Shown: positions 1 to 7,530 of the stretch, piece after piece
Numbering within the stretch: the stretch's first letter is position 1
Layout: each line of letters starts with the position of its first letter
Assembly: GCF_003992595.1 (NCBI RefSeq)
Contig: NZ_RZNA01000016.1
Coordinates: forward strand, 1 to 39,078
From: Flagellimonas oceanensis
Lineage (GTDB): Bacteria; Bacteroidota; Bacteroidia; Flavobacteriales; Flavobacteriaceae
DNA length: 39,078 bases
Direction: 5' to 3'
Notes under the pieces: model-generated
The model's input: the letters and a program-made list of their open reading frames with translations, nothing else
Databases searched by the model: none
Told to the model about the DNA's origin: nothing
Made by a program: the position numbers and the translations under genes

Positions 1-7
1 TGGATAC

Positions 8-151
8 TTCGGTTCGTTTTGTGCCACCCATTTCGGAGTTATAGTGCCAGGCATTTCGGTTTGATCTGTGCCACTTTTGGCGGGCGGCCCGATCCGTTTC
101 GGTTCGTTTTGTGCCAGTGATATCGGTTCGATCCGTGCCACTTTGAAAGAT
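8..151. repeat. IS21 left-end multiple terminal repeats
   Basis: Five related ~20-bp units, TTTCGG or ATCGG followed by a spacer and GTGCCA, begin at about 8, 31, 54, 97 and 122. The first three are spaced 23 bp apart. The units at 8 and 97 are nearly identical (ttcggttcgttttgtgcca). Such repeats are the expected transposase binding sites of IS21 elements. The right end shows only two units, so the left end appears to have been extended by duplication. Confidence 0.7.
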
Positions 152-188
152 CAAGTAACAATTACCTTGTCGCTCAAAAACAAGCGAT

Positions 189-1742
189 ATGGCCAATACA
201 CTTGATCCGATGGACCTAAAACAGATTATTTCCCTTCACCTCGATGGGCTGAGCAACCGCAAGATAGGTGCCACCCTAGGGATATCCCGTAACACGGTGA
301 ACAGCTATATGCGCCTGTTCGGGGCCTGCGACCGCTCCCTTAAGGAATTGCTCGCCCTTGACAATGGGGCCCTGGAGGCACTCTTCCCATCCCATACGAC
401 CATAGACAATGTTCGCTACGACGAGCTCATGCGCTGTTTCGAGGGGATCAACAGGGCCAGGAACCACCCCGGCTTCACCTTCCTCCACCATTACCAGGAT
501 TATGTCGGAACGGCCAAGGATCCCTATGGCTATACCCAGTTCCTGGAACATTACCACCGTAAATATGCAAAGATAAAAGGCTCGATGAAGCTCGAGCACG
601 ACCCCGGCAAGGAACTGTTCATCGACTTCGCGGGCAAGAAACTGCATATGGTCGAGAGGGACACAGGGGAAGTGGTCCCGGTGGAAGTGTTCGTGGCCAT
701 CCTTCCCAATAGCCAGTATACCTACGTGGAGGCCTGCAGGAGCCAAAAACGGGAGGACCTGATCGCTTGTTGCACCAATGCCCTGAACTATTACGGTGGC
801 GTGCCCAAGGCCATTGTATCGGACAACCTGAAATCCGCGGTGACAAGGGCGAGCAGATATGAGGCGGACATCAACCGGAGCTTCAAGGATTTTGCCCGGC
901 ACTACAACTGCGCCATAAACCCCGCCCGGGGGTATTCCCCGCAGGACAAGGCCCTGGTGGAGAACGCCGTGCACCTTGCCTATCAGCGCATCTATTACCC
1001 GATGCGGGAAATGGTGTTCTTCTCCCTGGCCGACCTGAACCGGGAGATAAAGCGCCTGTTGGTGGCCTATAACGGTCTATTGTTCAAACGCAAGGAGGCC
1101 AGTCGCAGGGAACTGTTCCAATCCGTGGAACGGGAATACCTCAAGCCCCTGCCCGGGAGTGCTTACCAGCTAAAGGACTATCGCAGGGCAAAGGTCCAGA
1201 AGATGGGCTATGTGTACTTCTCCCCGGACAAGAGCTATTACAGCGTCCCCTACCGTTATATCGGGAAGGAGACCACAATCCACTATACGGGTTCCACGGT
1301 GGAGGTCCATTACCACCAGCGGCGGATCGCGCTGCACGGGCGCCACCCGGAAAAGGGCAGCTATAATACCAAAAAAGAGCACCTGGGCAGTACCCATAAA
1401 TATTATAGCGACTGGAGCCCGGAGTTCTTTAAAAGGAAAGCGGCCCGCCATGGCGACCATGTGCTGGGCTGTGTGGAGACGATACTGTCAAAGGGGGACT
1501 ACCCGGAGATAGGATATAAACGGGCGATGGGGGTCATACAGCTCCATAGGGCCTACGGTTCGCAACGCCTGGACAATGCCTGTAAAAGGGCCCTTCAGGC
1601 GGATGCCGCCACCTATATGCGCATCAGGAACATCCTGAAGAACAACCTGGACAAAAGCTCCCTGTTCTACAGGGACCTGGAAGAGGACAAGAGCCACATC
1701 CCGGACCACGGGAACATACGTGGCGCCTCCGCTTATCAATGA
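189..1742 (+). CDS. istA: IS21 family transposase IstA
   Basis: This 517-residue protein is the DDE transposase that cuts and joins the IS ends. An N-terminal helix-turn-helix (about residues 15-42, containing LSNRKIGATLGISRNTV) binds the terminal repeats. The integrase-type catalytic core follows, with candidate acidic residues D146 (FIDFAGKK), D212 (IVSDNLKS) and E258 (DKALVENAVH), spaced as in IstA proteins. A C-terminal beta-rich domain with a YFSPDKSYYSVPYRYIG segment is typical of the family. The length is normal for full IstA and no internal stop is seen, so the copy looks intact. It lies 24 nt upstream of istB, and the two are expected to be cotranscribed. Confidence 0.95.
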   Translation: MANTLDPMDLKQIISLHLDGLSNRKIGATLGISRNTVNSYMRLFGACDRSLKELLALDNGALEALFPSHTTIDNVRYDELMRCFEGINRARNHPGFTFLHHYQDYVGTAKDPYGYTQFLEHYHRKYAKIKGSMKLEHDPGKELFIDFAGKKLHMVERDTGEVVPVEVFVAILPNSQYTYVEACRSQKREDLIACCTNALNYYGGVPKAIVSDNLKSAVTRASRYEADINRSFKDFARHYNCAINPARGYSPQDKALVENAVHLAYQRIYYPMREMVFFSLADLNREIKRLLVAYNGLLFKRKEASRRELFQSVEREYLKPLPGSAYQLKDYRRAKVQKMGYVYFSPDKSYYSVPYRYIGKETTIHYTGSTVEVHYHQRRIALHGRHPEKGSYNTKKEHLGSTHKYYSDWSPEFFKRKAARHGDHVLGCVETILSKGDYPEIGYKRAMGVIQLHRAYGSQRLDNACKRALQADAATYMRIRNILKNNLDKSSLFYRDLEEDKSHIPDHGNIRGASAYQ

Positions 1743-1766
1743 TCATTAACTTAAATCCGATATATT

Positions 1767-2504
1767 ATGAACAATGAACAGACGATCGAAAAACTCAAAC
1801 AGATGCGCCTTACCGCCATGGCCCAATTGCACCAACAGCACGTAAGGGACAACGGTTCGCCCGACATTACCGCGGACGAATACCTGGCCCTGCTCACGGA
1901 CCACCAATGGGAGGACCGCCAGAACAGGAAGATCCAGCGGCTGCTCAAACAGGCGGGGTTCGCACAGTCCGCCAACCTGGCCGAGGTGAAACATGACCAA
2001 CAGCGCAACCTGGACAGGAACATGTTCGCCCGCCTGGGGACCCTGGATTTTATGGCCCGCAAGGAAAACATCATCCTCACAGGGGCCTCGGGAACGGGCA
2101 AGAGCTATCTGGCACAGGCACTGGGCCACCAGGCATGTATGATGGAACACAGGGCCATATATGCCAATACGGCAAGATTACTTAAAAAACTGAAACTCTG
2201 CAAAGTGGACGGCACCTATCTAAAGGAACTGGACAAGCTCCTGAAAACCGACCTGTTGATCCTGGACGACTTTGGCCTGCAGAGCTTTGACAACCATGCC
2301 CGGGAGGCCATGATGGATATCATAGACGACCGTTACAACAAGGCTTCCACCATTATAGCTTCCCAGATACCCGTATCGGCTTGGTACGATATTATCGGGG
2401 AAAGCACAATTGCCGACGCCATATTGGACAGGATAGTGAACTCCTCCCACAGGTTGGACCTAAAAGGGGAAAGCTTAAGAAAAGGAATTTTAAAAAACGA
2501 TTGA
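1767..2504 (+). CDS. istB: IS21 family helper ATPase IstB
   Basis: IstB is the AAA+ ATPase that chooses target DNA and activates IstA. The 245-residue protein has a Walker A motif, GASGTGKS, at residues 106-113, and a Walker B motif, LLILDDFG, at 163-170. The N-terminal part (KLKQMRLTAMAQ) is the usual IstB helical domain. It follows istA closely and ends about 80 nt before the right end of the element. Length and motifs are complete, so the element may still be active. Confidence 0.95.
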   Translation: MNNEQTIEKLKQMRLTAMAQLHQQHVRDNGSPDITADEYLALLTDHQWEDRQNRKIQRLLKQAGFAQSANLAEVKHDQQRNLDRNMFARLGTLDFMARKENIILTGASGTGKSYLAQALGHQACMMEHRAIYANTARLLKKLKLCKVDGTYLKELDKLLKTDLLILDDFGLQSFDNHAREAMMDIIDDRYNKASTIIASQIPVSAWYDIIGESTIADAILDRIVNSSHRLDLKGESLRKGILKND

Positions 2505-2539
2505 CACATTTTTTTGTATTATTGAAGGATCTTTCAAAG

Positions 2540-2587
2540 TGGCACTGTTTGACCGAAACAGGTGGCACCATCACTCCGAAATAGCCA
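2540..2587. repeat. IS21 right-end terminal repeats
   Basis: Two inverted copies of the terminal unit, starting at 2540 (tggcactgtttgaccgaaa) and 2563 (tggcaccatcactccgaaa), are 23 bp apart, the same spacing as the outer left-end repeats. The element is judged to end at 2587, immediately before an open reading frame that continues into a known family. Confidence 0.7.
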
Positions 2588-2866
2588 GAGGTGCTGGACC
2601 ATTTGGTGATCACCGAGACCAACTACACCAGTTTTGCCGACCAAGGTGTGATGGACGAGCTGCAAAAAAGTGGCCTGTTTGAAATTATGGGCCCCGAAAG
2701 GCAGGAACTGGAACAATTTAAGATTGATACCGAGAAAAAGCGAGCCAAAAAAGAGAATTCCCTTGAAATTGCAAAGAAGATGAAAGCCAAAGGCTATGAC
2801 GATGCCACCATTAAAGAATTAACGGGGTTGGGGTTAAAGGAGATTGGGGGGATTAAATTAATCTGA
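2588..2866 (+). pseudogene. 3' fragment of Rpn/PD-(D/E)XK nuclease-transposase gene, cut by IS21
   Basis: The frame opens directly at the IS21 right end (GAG GTG CTG GAC...) and codes for about 92 residues with no natural start. The sequence ends with KKMKAKGYDDATIKELTGL, the lysine-rich tail with a (G)xxxxxIxxLTGL pattern found at the C terminus of Rpn-family recombination-promoting nuclease/putative transposases of Bacteroidota, usually about 280-300 residues long. The catalytic N-terminal part must lie left of the IS, outside the window. The fragment ends in a convergent 9-bp overlap with the next minus-strand gene. Family assignment is from recall of the C-terminal pattern, so it is moderate. 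Confidence 0.7.
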
Positions 2867-3889
2867 TTTTGGATTAGTAACAACATTACGAACGATTTCT
2901 AATATTGGGTTTGGGTTGTTTGTATCCGTATCTCTAGTCAAATATCCAGATCTTTGATGTGAAAAAATTGTGTTGGTTGCATGCAATAGAATTGCAGCTT
3001 TCCTTTCTTCATCAGCAGAATCTATAAATGTATTGTAAGTTCCCAGACAGTTCGCTCGGTGTTGGTTAACATTTTGATTGTGCTTTTCTGCAAAAAAGTT
3101 TTTAGCACACAAAACAACGCCATAGGATACTAAGGATACTAATACAGCCCCAAATATTCCAACTTCAATTCTTACGGATTGATCCTCCAAAAAAAATGTT
3201 ACAAGTACTAAAATAGAAATAACTAAAATAGCATTGAAAAGTAACAAACATATAGCACCAAGCCTCCATTTTTTGGCTAATCCACTATGAACTCCTGCTT
3301 GATTTCCAAAAATATCCGCATGTACACTTACACCTCCTATGGATAATTCTGTTTTAGCTGAATTTAAAACGCTCTCTATTTCGTTTTCAATTTTTCTGGA
3401 TTTATCTAAAATCTCCAATAATTCTTTTCGAAAACCGCTTGGGTCAGCCTGATTGTGGAGTTGCTGGTTTTCTAGAGTTATCGCCTCAACTATGATTTTC
3501 CAAATACCCTCCTTTTCCTTTTCATAATAATTATTTCCACCGTTGTTTATTGGAAGATTAAAAAAATGTATGGAGTTTTGTTTTTGCTGCCTATCTGGTT
3601 GATTTGGGTTCTTATCTACACCTTGAATTTTATTTAATTCTTGAAATATTGGCTCTAACTTAGTTTCCAGCATTTTAAATCTAAAATCAGGCAATGCTTG
3701 TAACTTATTTAAATCTAACAAACTTAAATAACCTTTGAGCTCTTCTATCTTAGGTTTAATTTCATTGTAAATAAGCACACCTTTGTTTAAATCAGCTTTT
3801 GAATTACTAATTAAGTCTTCCAAAGGCGTTTCTAAAATATTCGTTACTTTATTTAATAATGCTTCTCTAGGAGATGAAATATCAGCCAT
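2858..3889 (-). CDS. two-helix membrane protein of unknown function
   Basis: I cannot name a family with certainty. The 343-residue product has a long, mostly helical, hydrophilic N-terminal half (residues 1-180), two adjacent membrane helices (about 211-233 and 242-262), and a conserved-looking C-terminal block. That block has the pattern HRANCLGTYNTFID...AILLHATNTIF...SGYL at about 277-316, which resembles the tail of several membrane proteins I have seen beside accessory genes. No signal peptide is present. It is the last gene of an AT-rich minus-strand cassette and follows the DUF932-like gene by 95 nt. Its position under a LexA-like repressor suggests a regulated membrane effector, but that is inference only. 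Confidence 0.75.
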   Translation of the reverse strand: MADISSPREALLNKVTNILETPLEDLISNSKADLNKGVLIYNEIKPKIEELKGYLSLLDLNKLQALPDFRFKMLETKLEPIFQELNKIQGVDKNPNQPDRQQKQNSIHFFNLPINNGGNNYYEKEKEGIWKIIVEAITLENQQLHNQADPSGFRKELLEILDKSRKIENEIESVLNSAKTELSIGGVSVHADIFGNQAGVHSGLAKKWRLGAICLLLFNAILVISILVLVTFFLEDQSVRIEVGIFGAVLVSLVSYGVVLCAKNFFAEKHNQNVNQHRANCLGTYNTFIDSADEERKAAILLHATNTIFSHQRSGYLTRDTDTNNPNPILEIVRNVVTNPKSD

Positions 3890-3984
3890 TATTTTCTAAA
3901 TTAATTTTCCTTTGATATAATTATTTAAAGAAAAAGGTTCTTCAAAACGATTGTAATCAATAAGGAAAAAGTCTAAGTATCCAT

Positions 3985-5205
3985 TTATTTTCTATCAACA
4001 AGCGCTTCATAAATTTTATACCGCAAATATTCCTTTGCATCAATTTCCAATCCTTCCAGCAATATGAGTTTATTAAATGTTTCTAATAATTGAGAGGTAG
4101 TTTTGATATCTTTATACAAAATCTTTTTTAACTCTTCTTTACTTCTTTTTATTTCTTCGGTATTTGAATTTTCTATTTTTTCTCTTAGAAGGTGTAGAAT
4201 TTGGTTATGATTTTTAATTTTTGTAATTACCTTTATTTCCTCAAAAATGTTTTCAAATATTTCTTTAGACCTCACAAAGTCTTCTAAATTCAAGAATGCT
4301 TTTTTTGGTCCTGTTCCGTGGGTTATGGATAAAACTTTCGATTTAACATCTTTTGGTTTAATAAACAGACTTTGAGATTTAGCTTCCGAATCCTCAAATA
4401 AAATAGAACAAATATTGGCAAACTTTAAAGCTTCCCGTTTTATCTCATCATTTGAGACCTGCAAGGTGTTTTCTAAATAGCCAACTCCTTGGATTTCCTT
4501 AAGTTCAGATGTTCTAAAGAACATTCTAATAAAAGACTCGTTGAACTCACATGAATATAGTTCATATTCTACTCCAGACTCTTTCGTTTCGAAGTGAAGT
4601 TTCAAAAGAGCCAAAACTACTGCAACGCTGTTATCATAATTAAAATATCGATCCTCAGAAACTATGGCTCGTAGATAAAAAGAATCTTCTTTAACATCAT
4701 GGAGAAGTCTATACTTTTTAATATGTTCGTCCTTTTCCTTAAGGAGTGATAAATTCATATCCAAAACATCTCCAAAACCTTTATTTATTAACCTGCTTGC
4801 ATACTTGTCTATTTCATAAAGGTTAGCAAAAAAGTCTCTTTGTCCTGAATGAATAGGTCGTACTGAAATTGAATCTGAATGATAATCGTCAAAATAGGAA
4901 TCGGTTTTTAATTCATCAAATTTTATCGAAAAACCATTTTCATAGTCAAAAGATAAATTTTTGAGGTTACTTACTAAATCTACTTTTTTAAATTTATCAT
5001 TTAGCCCTTTAACAACTGTATAAAGAGTTTGCGAGCCTTTGATTTGAACTAGTTCTGAACTGTCAGGGTCTACGTTGAAATAATCAATTATATCTCCATA
5101 ATATTGATTTTCTTTTATCAATGATAGCAAGGTGCTAATTTTGATTCCATTATCGTTTTCAAGAAAACCTTTTTTATTTATCTCTCTTTTTTTAAACTTT
5201 TCCAT
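3985..5205 (-). CDS. DUF932-like phage/plasmid-type protein (tentative)
   Basis: This is a 406-residue soluble protein. The middle part, about residues 170-265, contains YLRAIVSEDRYFNYDN followed by LQVSNDEIKREALKFANICS. These resemble the core of DUF932 proteins, which have an R-x-x-x-S-x-x-Y stretch followed by an (I/L)xVxNSE segment. DUF932 proteins are common on plasmids, phages and integrative elements, and their function is unknown. The C-terminal third (about 290-400) is charged and helical. The gene starts 20 nt after the LexA-like gene, so the two are probably cotranscribed. The base composition is markedly AT-rich. The family call is weak; the reality of the gene is well supported by length. 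Confidence 0.7.
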   Translation of the reverse strand: MEKFKKREINKKGFLENDNGIKISTLLSLIKENQYYGDIIDYFNVDPDSSELVQIKGSQTLYTVVKGLNDKFKKVDLVSNLKNLSFDYENGFSIKFDELKTDSYFDDYHSDSISVRPIHSGQRDFFANLYEIDKYASRLINKGFGDVLDMNLSLLKEKDEHIKKYRLLHDVKEDSFYLRAIVSEDRYFNYDNSVAVVLALLKLHFETKESGVEYELYSCEFNESFIRMFFRTSELKEIQGVGYLENTLQVSNDEIKREALKFANICSILFEDSEAKSQSLFIKPKDVKSKVLSITHGTGPKKAFLNLEDFVRSKEIFENIFEEIKVITKIKNHNQILHLLREKIENSNTEEIKRSKEELKKILYKDIKTTSQLLETFNKLILLEGLEIDAKEYLRYKIYEALVDRK

Positions 5206-5225
5206 CTTTATAAATTTTTCAACCT

Positions 5226-5849
5226 TTAAAATTTAATAATTTCCTCCACTACTCCTTGAATTCTAAAATCTGTAGTTAAAATAATTGGTTGGTGTTTTTC
5301 ATTAGTCGACCTTGGTTTTAAAACAACTACATTCCCTTTGTTGCTGTACTCTTTAATTGTAGCTTCATCATTTATCAAAGCCACTACCAAATCACCATTT
5401 TCAGCAAATTGCTGCTGCCTAATTAGAACTAAATCTCCATCTTCAATACCTTTTTTATCCATAGAGTTTCCAATAGCTTTAAGGATAAAATATTGTTGCC
5501 CATTCTTAATCATTTTAGAAGAAATAGGAATTTCCGCTTCAATATTCTCTTGTGCGAATATTGGGATACCACAAGCGACTCTGCCAAGTAGAGGAATGTT
5601 TACAGTTTGTTCTCTAGTTCCAAAACTTTCAGGTATTTCAAATTCGATTAGTTGATAGCTTCCATTTCCCCTTTTTCTTAGAATGCCTTTTTCCTCAAGA
5701 GCTTTAAAAGTCAAAGCAGCCGATCTTGGGGACTTATATCCTAATTCGTGCATCAACTCTCTTACACTAGGCATAACCCCGTAATCATGAAGAAACTCTC
5801 TAATAACTTTGATTGCCAATATTTCTTTATCACTAAACTTTGTAAGCAT
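5226..5849 (-). CDS. LexA/UmuD-like S24 self-cleaving transcriptional repressor
   Basis: A LexA-type regulator of 207 residues if it starts at 5849. The N-terminal winged helix-turn-helix (about 1-65) includes MPSVRELMHELGYKSPRSA. The S24 peptidase domain has a cleavage site V-A-C93-G94, nucleophile S129 in GNSM and lysine K166 in ATIKEY. LexA proteins usually cut Ala-Gly; here the bond would be Cys-Gly, as in UmuD. The frame is open up to 5918, but M24 of that frame (5849) best fits the LexA start (MLTKFSDKE...), and the longer start would place the upstream 12-bp repeats inside the gene. It is first in a three-gene minus-strand cassette and is expected to release that cassette on RecA-dependent cleavage. 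It could be the host LexA, but the AT-rich accessory setting favours a mobile-element repressor. Confidence 0.85.
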   Translation of the reverse strand: MLTKFSDKEILAIKVIREFLHDYGVMPSVRELMHELGYKSPRSAALTFKALEEKGILRKRGNGSYQLIEFEIPESFGTREQTVNIPLLGRVACGIPIFAQENIEAEIPISSKMIKNGQQYFILKAIGNSMDKKGIEDGDLVLIRQQQFAENGDLVVALINDEATIKEYSNKGNVVVLKPRSTNEKHQPIILTTDFRIQGVVEEIIKF

Positions 5850-5891
5850 ACACAATAATACATTATTTATACACTTCATTTTCATGTTAAA

Positions 5892-5921
5892 CAAATTACT
5901 TATCAACCTAGTTATCAACTT
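5892..5921 (-). promoter_or_regulatory. putative autoregulatory operator/promoter of the LexA-like gene
   Basis: Two 12-bp tandem direct repeats, acttatcaacct (5898-5909) and agttatcaactt (5910-5921), match at 10 of 12 positions. Read on the minus strand they overlap a possible -33 TTG (5916-5918) and abut a -7-like TAATTTG (5892-5898, minus strand), 17 bp apart. A repressor bound here would block its own promoter. The start codon at 5849 lies about 43 nt downstream. The promoter match is imperfect, so this is tentative. Confidence 0.4.
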
Positions 5922-6013
5922 AGTGTATGATCTTTAGATGATTTGTCAGTGCTGCTCCTTAGTTAAAAGTAAAGATGTGAACATGAAATTACTTACGAAA
6001 ATCCGTAACCTCA

Positions 6014-6036
6014 CAAAAAAAGCCCTAAAGGGCTTT
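6014..6036 (-). terminator. rho-independent terminator of the AraC-DUF302 operon
   Basis: Read on the minus strand, a stem AAAGCCC / GGGCTTT with a 4-nt loop is followed by a run of T. It lies about 40 nt after the stop of the DUF302 gene. Confidence 0.8.
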
Positions 6037-6073
6037 CTCCAACATTCCAAAAAATCCAAAAATCCAACCCTCC

Positions 6074-6451
6074 CTAAAAAGAAAGTATTCCCTGCACCCG
6101 CTTCAACAACTCGGCTGCCATTTCGGGCTTCAACCCATAGTCCTGTAAGCTGCCCACAGGGTTTTTAAAACTCAGTTGGGTGGTATTGGCATCCAATTGG
6201 CACAATACCAGTTTTAGGGGGATATCGTTTATGGCCAAGGGATCGTTCGCCATGATCTCCGCAATATAGTTCGGGTGGAAAAAGAGCAATTGCCGCAAGG
6301 GAGCAATGCGCACCCCATGTTTGGCCACAATGGCCTGGGTGTCTATTTCGTGCAGGAGCAAAAAACCGTGCTCCACAATGCGTTTTTTCAAGGCGCCGTA
6401 CAACTGCCCAAAGGGCAGCGGCAGGGTTTGGTGGATCACATGTGCTTTCAT
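6074..6451 (-). CDS. DUF302 domain-containing protein
   Basis: A 125-residue protein starting at the ATG at 6451 (MKAHVIHQ...), 10 nt after the stop of the AraC-type regulator. The longer open frame to 6583 overlaps the regulator and has non-family sequence, so it was not used. Family features include the early KKRIVEHGFLLLHEID segment, the LLFFHPNYIAEIMANDP core (position of the DUF302 'liFgNP' motif), then IPLKLVLCQLD, and SFKNPVGSLQDYGL near the end. DUF302 is a small alpha/beta fold of uncertain role, often next to redox or thiol genes. It is probably coupled to the regulator as one transcript and could bind a small ligand relevant to the locus. The function is unproven. Confidence 0.8.
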   Translation of the reverse strand: MKAHVIHQTLPLPFGQLYGALKKRIVEHGFLLLHEIDTQAIVAKHGVRIAPLRQLLFFHPNYIAEIMANDPLAINDIPLKLVLCQLDANTTQLSFKNPVGSLQDYGLKPEMAAELLKRVQGILSF

Positions 6452-6461
6452 CGGAAGCTGG

Positions 6462-7379
6462 TTACGCCATGGCGGCACGGGCAAAGCCCACCGTTTCGCG
6501 ATAGGTTTTGGGCGAGATGTCCGCATTGTTCTTAAAAAATCGGCTAAAGTAGTGCTCATCGTCGTACCCAAGGTCGTAGGCAATCTCCTTTACCGTTTTG
6601 TTGGTCAAGTACAGCTCGCGCTTCGCCTCGATAATGATCCGTTCGCTGATCAGGTTGGTCATCGTCTTGTTAAAATGGTTCTTGGTCATCTTGGCGAGTG
6701 CCTTGGGGCTGATGTTCAGCAGATCGGCATACTCCCCGGCAGAGTGCATGGATTTGTAGTGGGTCTCTATCAGGTTTTTGAGCTTTTGCAGGATAAATGG
6801 CTCTTTCTCGTCCGGGGTGCCTTCCAAAGCTTCGGGCTGCTGCTTGGCCTTGGCACGGGAGGCGGTAATCAAAAATATCTTCAGGTAGGAGACCAATAGC
6901 TCGTACTGCGCCAGCTCCGATTTCTGTACTTCGGTGTACATCTGCTCCAGTACCAACTCAAACTGTTGGGACATAGTTTCGGTAACGCAAAGCGTGGGTG
7001 GAGCATAGATATTGTTGAAAAGCACTCCATTGCAGGCCACTTGTTCGTGGTGCTTGTGGATACAGAAAAAATCGGGATGGAAATTCAACACCACGCCCTC
7101 CAACGGTTCTTCCTCGGTCAAGGTAAAAGGTTGATAGGGCGTTACGGCAATTAGGGTATTTGGCGTAAACGTGTACTCCATAAAGTCCACTTGGGCGGTA
7201 CCCCTCCCCTTTTTTATCCAGATCAAGGAATAATGATTCAACCGGTGCGTGTCGCAGAACTGGCAGCTATCTTCAAAAGTAGATAGTTTAAAGGCCAGGT
7301 TCCCGGTCTGTTCGTCGATGAGCGTGTTGGTGTTGTAGATGTCCATGTCAATGTTCAATAAACAGTTTTCAATTATCAA
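6462..7379 (-). CDS. AraC family transcriptional regulator
   Basis: A 305-residue regulator with an N-terminal cupin-like sensor domain (HYSLIWIKKGRGTAQVDF, with the proline-rich turn TPYQPFTLTEEEPLEGVVL) and a C-terminal double helix-turn-helix domain from about residue 200. The second helix-turn-helix shows VKEIAYDLGYDDEHYFSRFF, a classic AraC/XylS signature, followed by ISPKTYRE. Bacteroidota AraC proteins of this type usually activate adjacent genes. Two promoters to its right share an unusual paired-box geometry (see 9247-9303 and 10354-10410), and I infer that this protein binds them. Its own start may be residue 1 or residue 12 (MDIYNTNTL). It is followed within 10 nt by the DUF302 gene. 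Confidence 0.92.
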   Translation of the reverse strand: MIIENCLLNIDMDIYNTNTLIDEQTGNLAFKLSTFEDSCQFCDTHRLNHYSLIWIKKGRGTAQVDFMEYTFTPNTLIAVTPYQPFTLTEEEPLEGVVLNFHPDFFCIHKHHEQVACNGVLFNNIYAPPTLCVTETMSQQFELVLEQMYTEVQKSELAQYELLVSYLKIFLITASRAKAKQQPEALEGTPDEKEPFILQKLKNLIETHYKSMHSAGEYADLLNISPKALAKMTKNHFNKTMTNLISERIIIEAKRELYLTNKTVKEIAYDLGYDDEHYFSRFFKNNADISPKTYRETVGFARAAMA

Positions 7380-7399
7380 TGATCAGTTATCAGAAGTCT

Positions 7400-7513
7400 G
7401 TCATTTCGAGTGGTTTTTGGGCCAAGGGCCAAAAATTGTATCGAGAAATGAGTTTTTATGTTCCGAAAACCTTGTTCTCGATACTTTTTCATTCTGAAAA
7501 AACTCGAACTGAC
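7400..7513. repeat. interspersed palindromic (REP-like) element, first copy
   Basis: The segment is bounded by gtcatttcgagt (7400-7411) and its inverted partner actcgaactgac (7502-7513). Inside, tgtatcgagaa and ttctcgatac form a second inverted pair. The same end sequences occur elsewhere in this window (7531, 22119, 25307, 30138, 30175). It lies in the gap upstream of the AraC-type gene and does not code for a credible protein. Confidence 0.7.
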
Positions 7514-7530
7514 AGTTTCTATATAGTCTT

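Larger units (their letters stand above)
1..2587 (+). mobile_element. IS21-family insertion sequence
   Basis: The element carries istA and istB in the usual order. The right end, read on the minus strand from 2587, begins TGGCTATTTCGGAG, and the left end at position 1 begins TGGATACTTCGG, so 10 of the first 12 bases agree and both start with TG. Inside both ends lie multiple copies of a ~20-bp unit of the form TTTCGG-N8-GTGCCA (left at about 8, 31, 54, 97 and 122; right at 2540 and 2563), which is the multiple-terminal-repeat design of IS21 elements. The motif gtgccactttgaaagatc ends the inner left block (134-151) and is mirrored at the right (2530-2547). The region is visibly richer in G+C than its surroundings. 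The flanking target duplication cannot be checked because the left flank is outside the window. Confidence 0.85.

Noticed and set aside
1..160. Short regular repeats at the left end as a CRISPR array
   Set aside because: The units are about 20 bp with 3-5 bp or irregular spacers and flank IS21 genes; they fit IS terminal repeats.
276..974. Long minus-strand frames within istA (232, 75 and 96 residues)
   Set aside because: They are antisense to a complete IstA with recognised motifs and lack family features; high G+C makes long shadow frames likely.
1746..2450. Minus-strand frames over istB (134, 116 and 76 residues)
   Set aside because: They are antisense to IstB with intact Walker motifs, so they are taken as shadows.
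5850..5918. N-terminal extension of the LexA-like protein to 5918
   Set aside because: The extra 23 residues run through the tandem repeats and promoter-like sequence and do not match the LexA family start.
5938..6168. 76-residue plus-strand frame
   Set aside because: It reads through the terminator hairpin at 6014-6036 and then antisense to the DUF302 gene.
6452..6583. N-terminal extension of the DUF302 protein
   Set aside because: It overlaps the AraC-type gene in another frame, and the DUF302 family starts near 6451.
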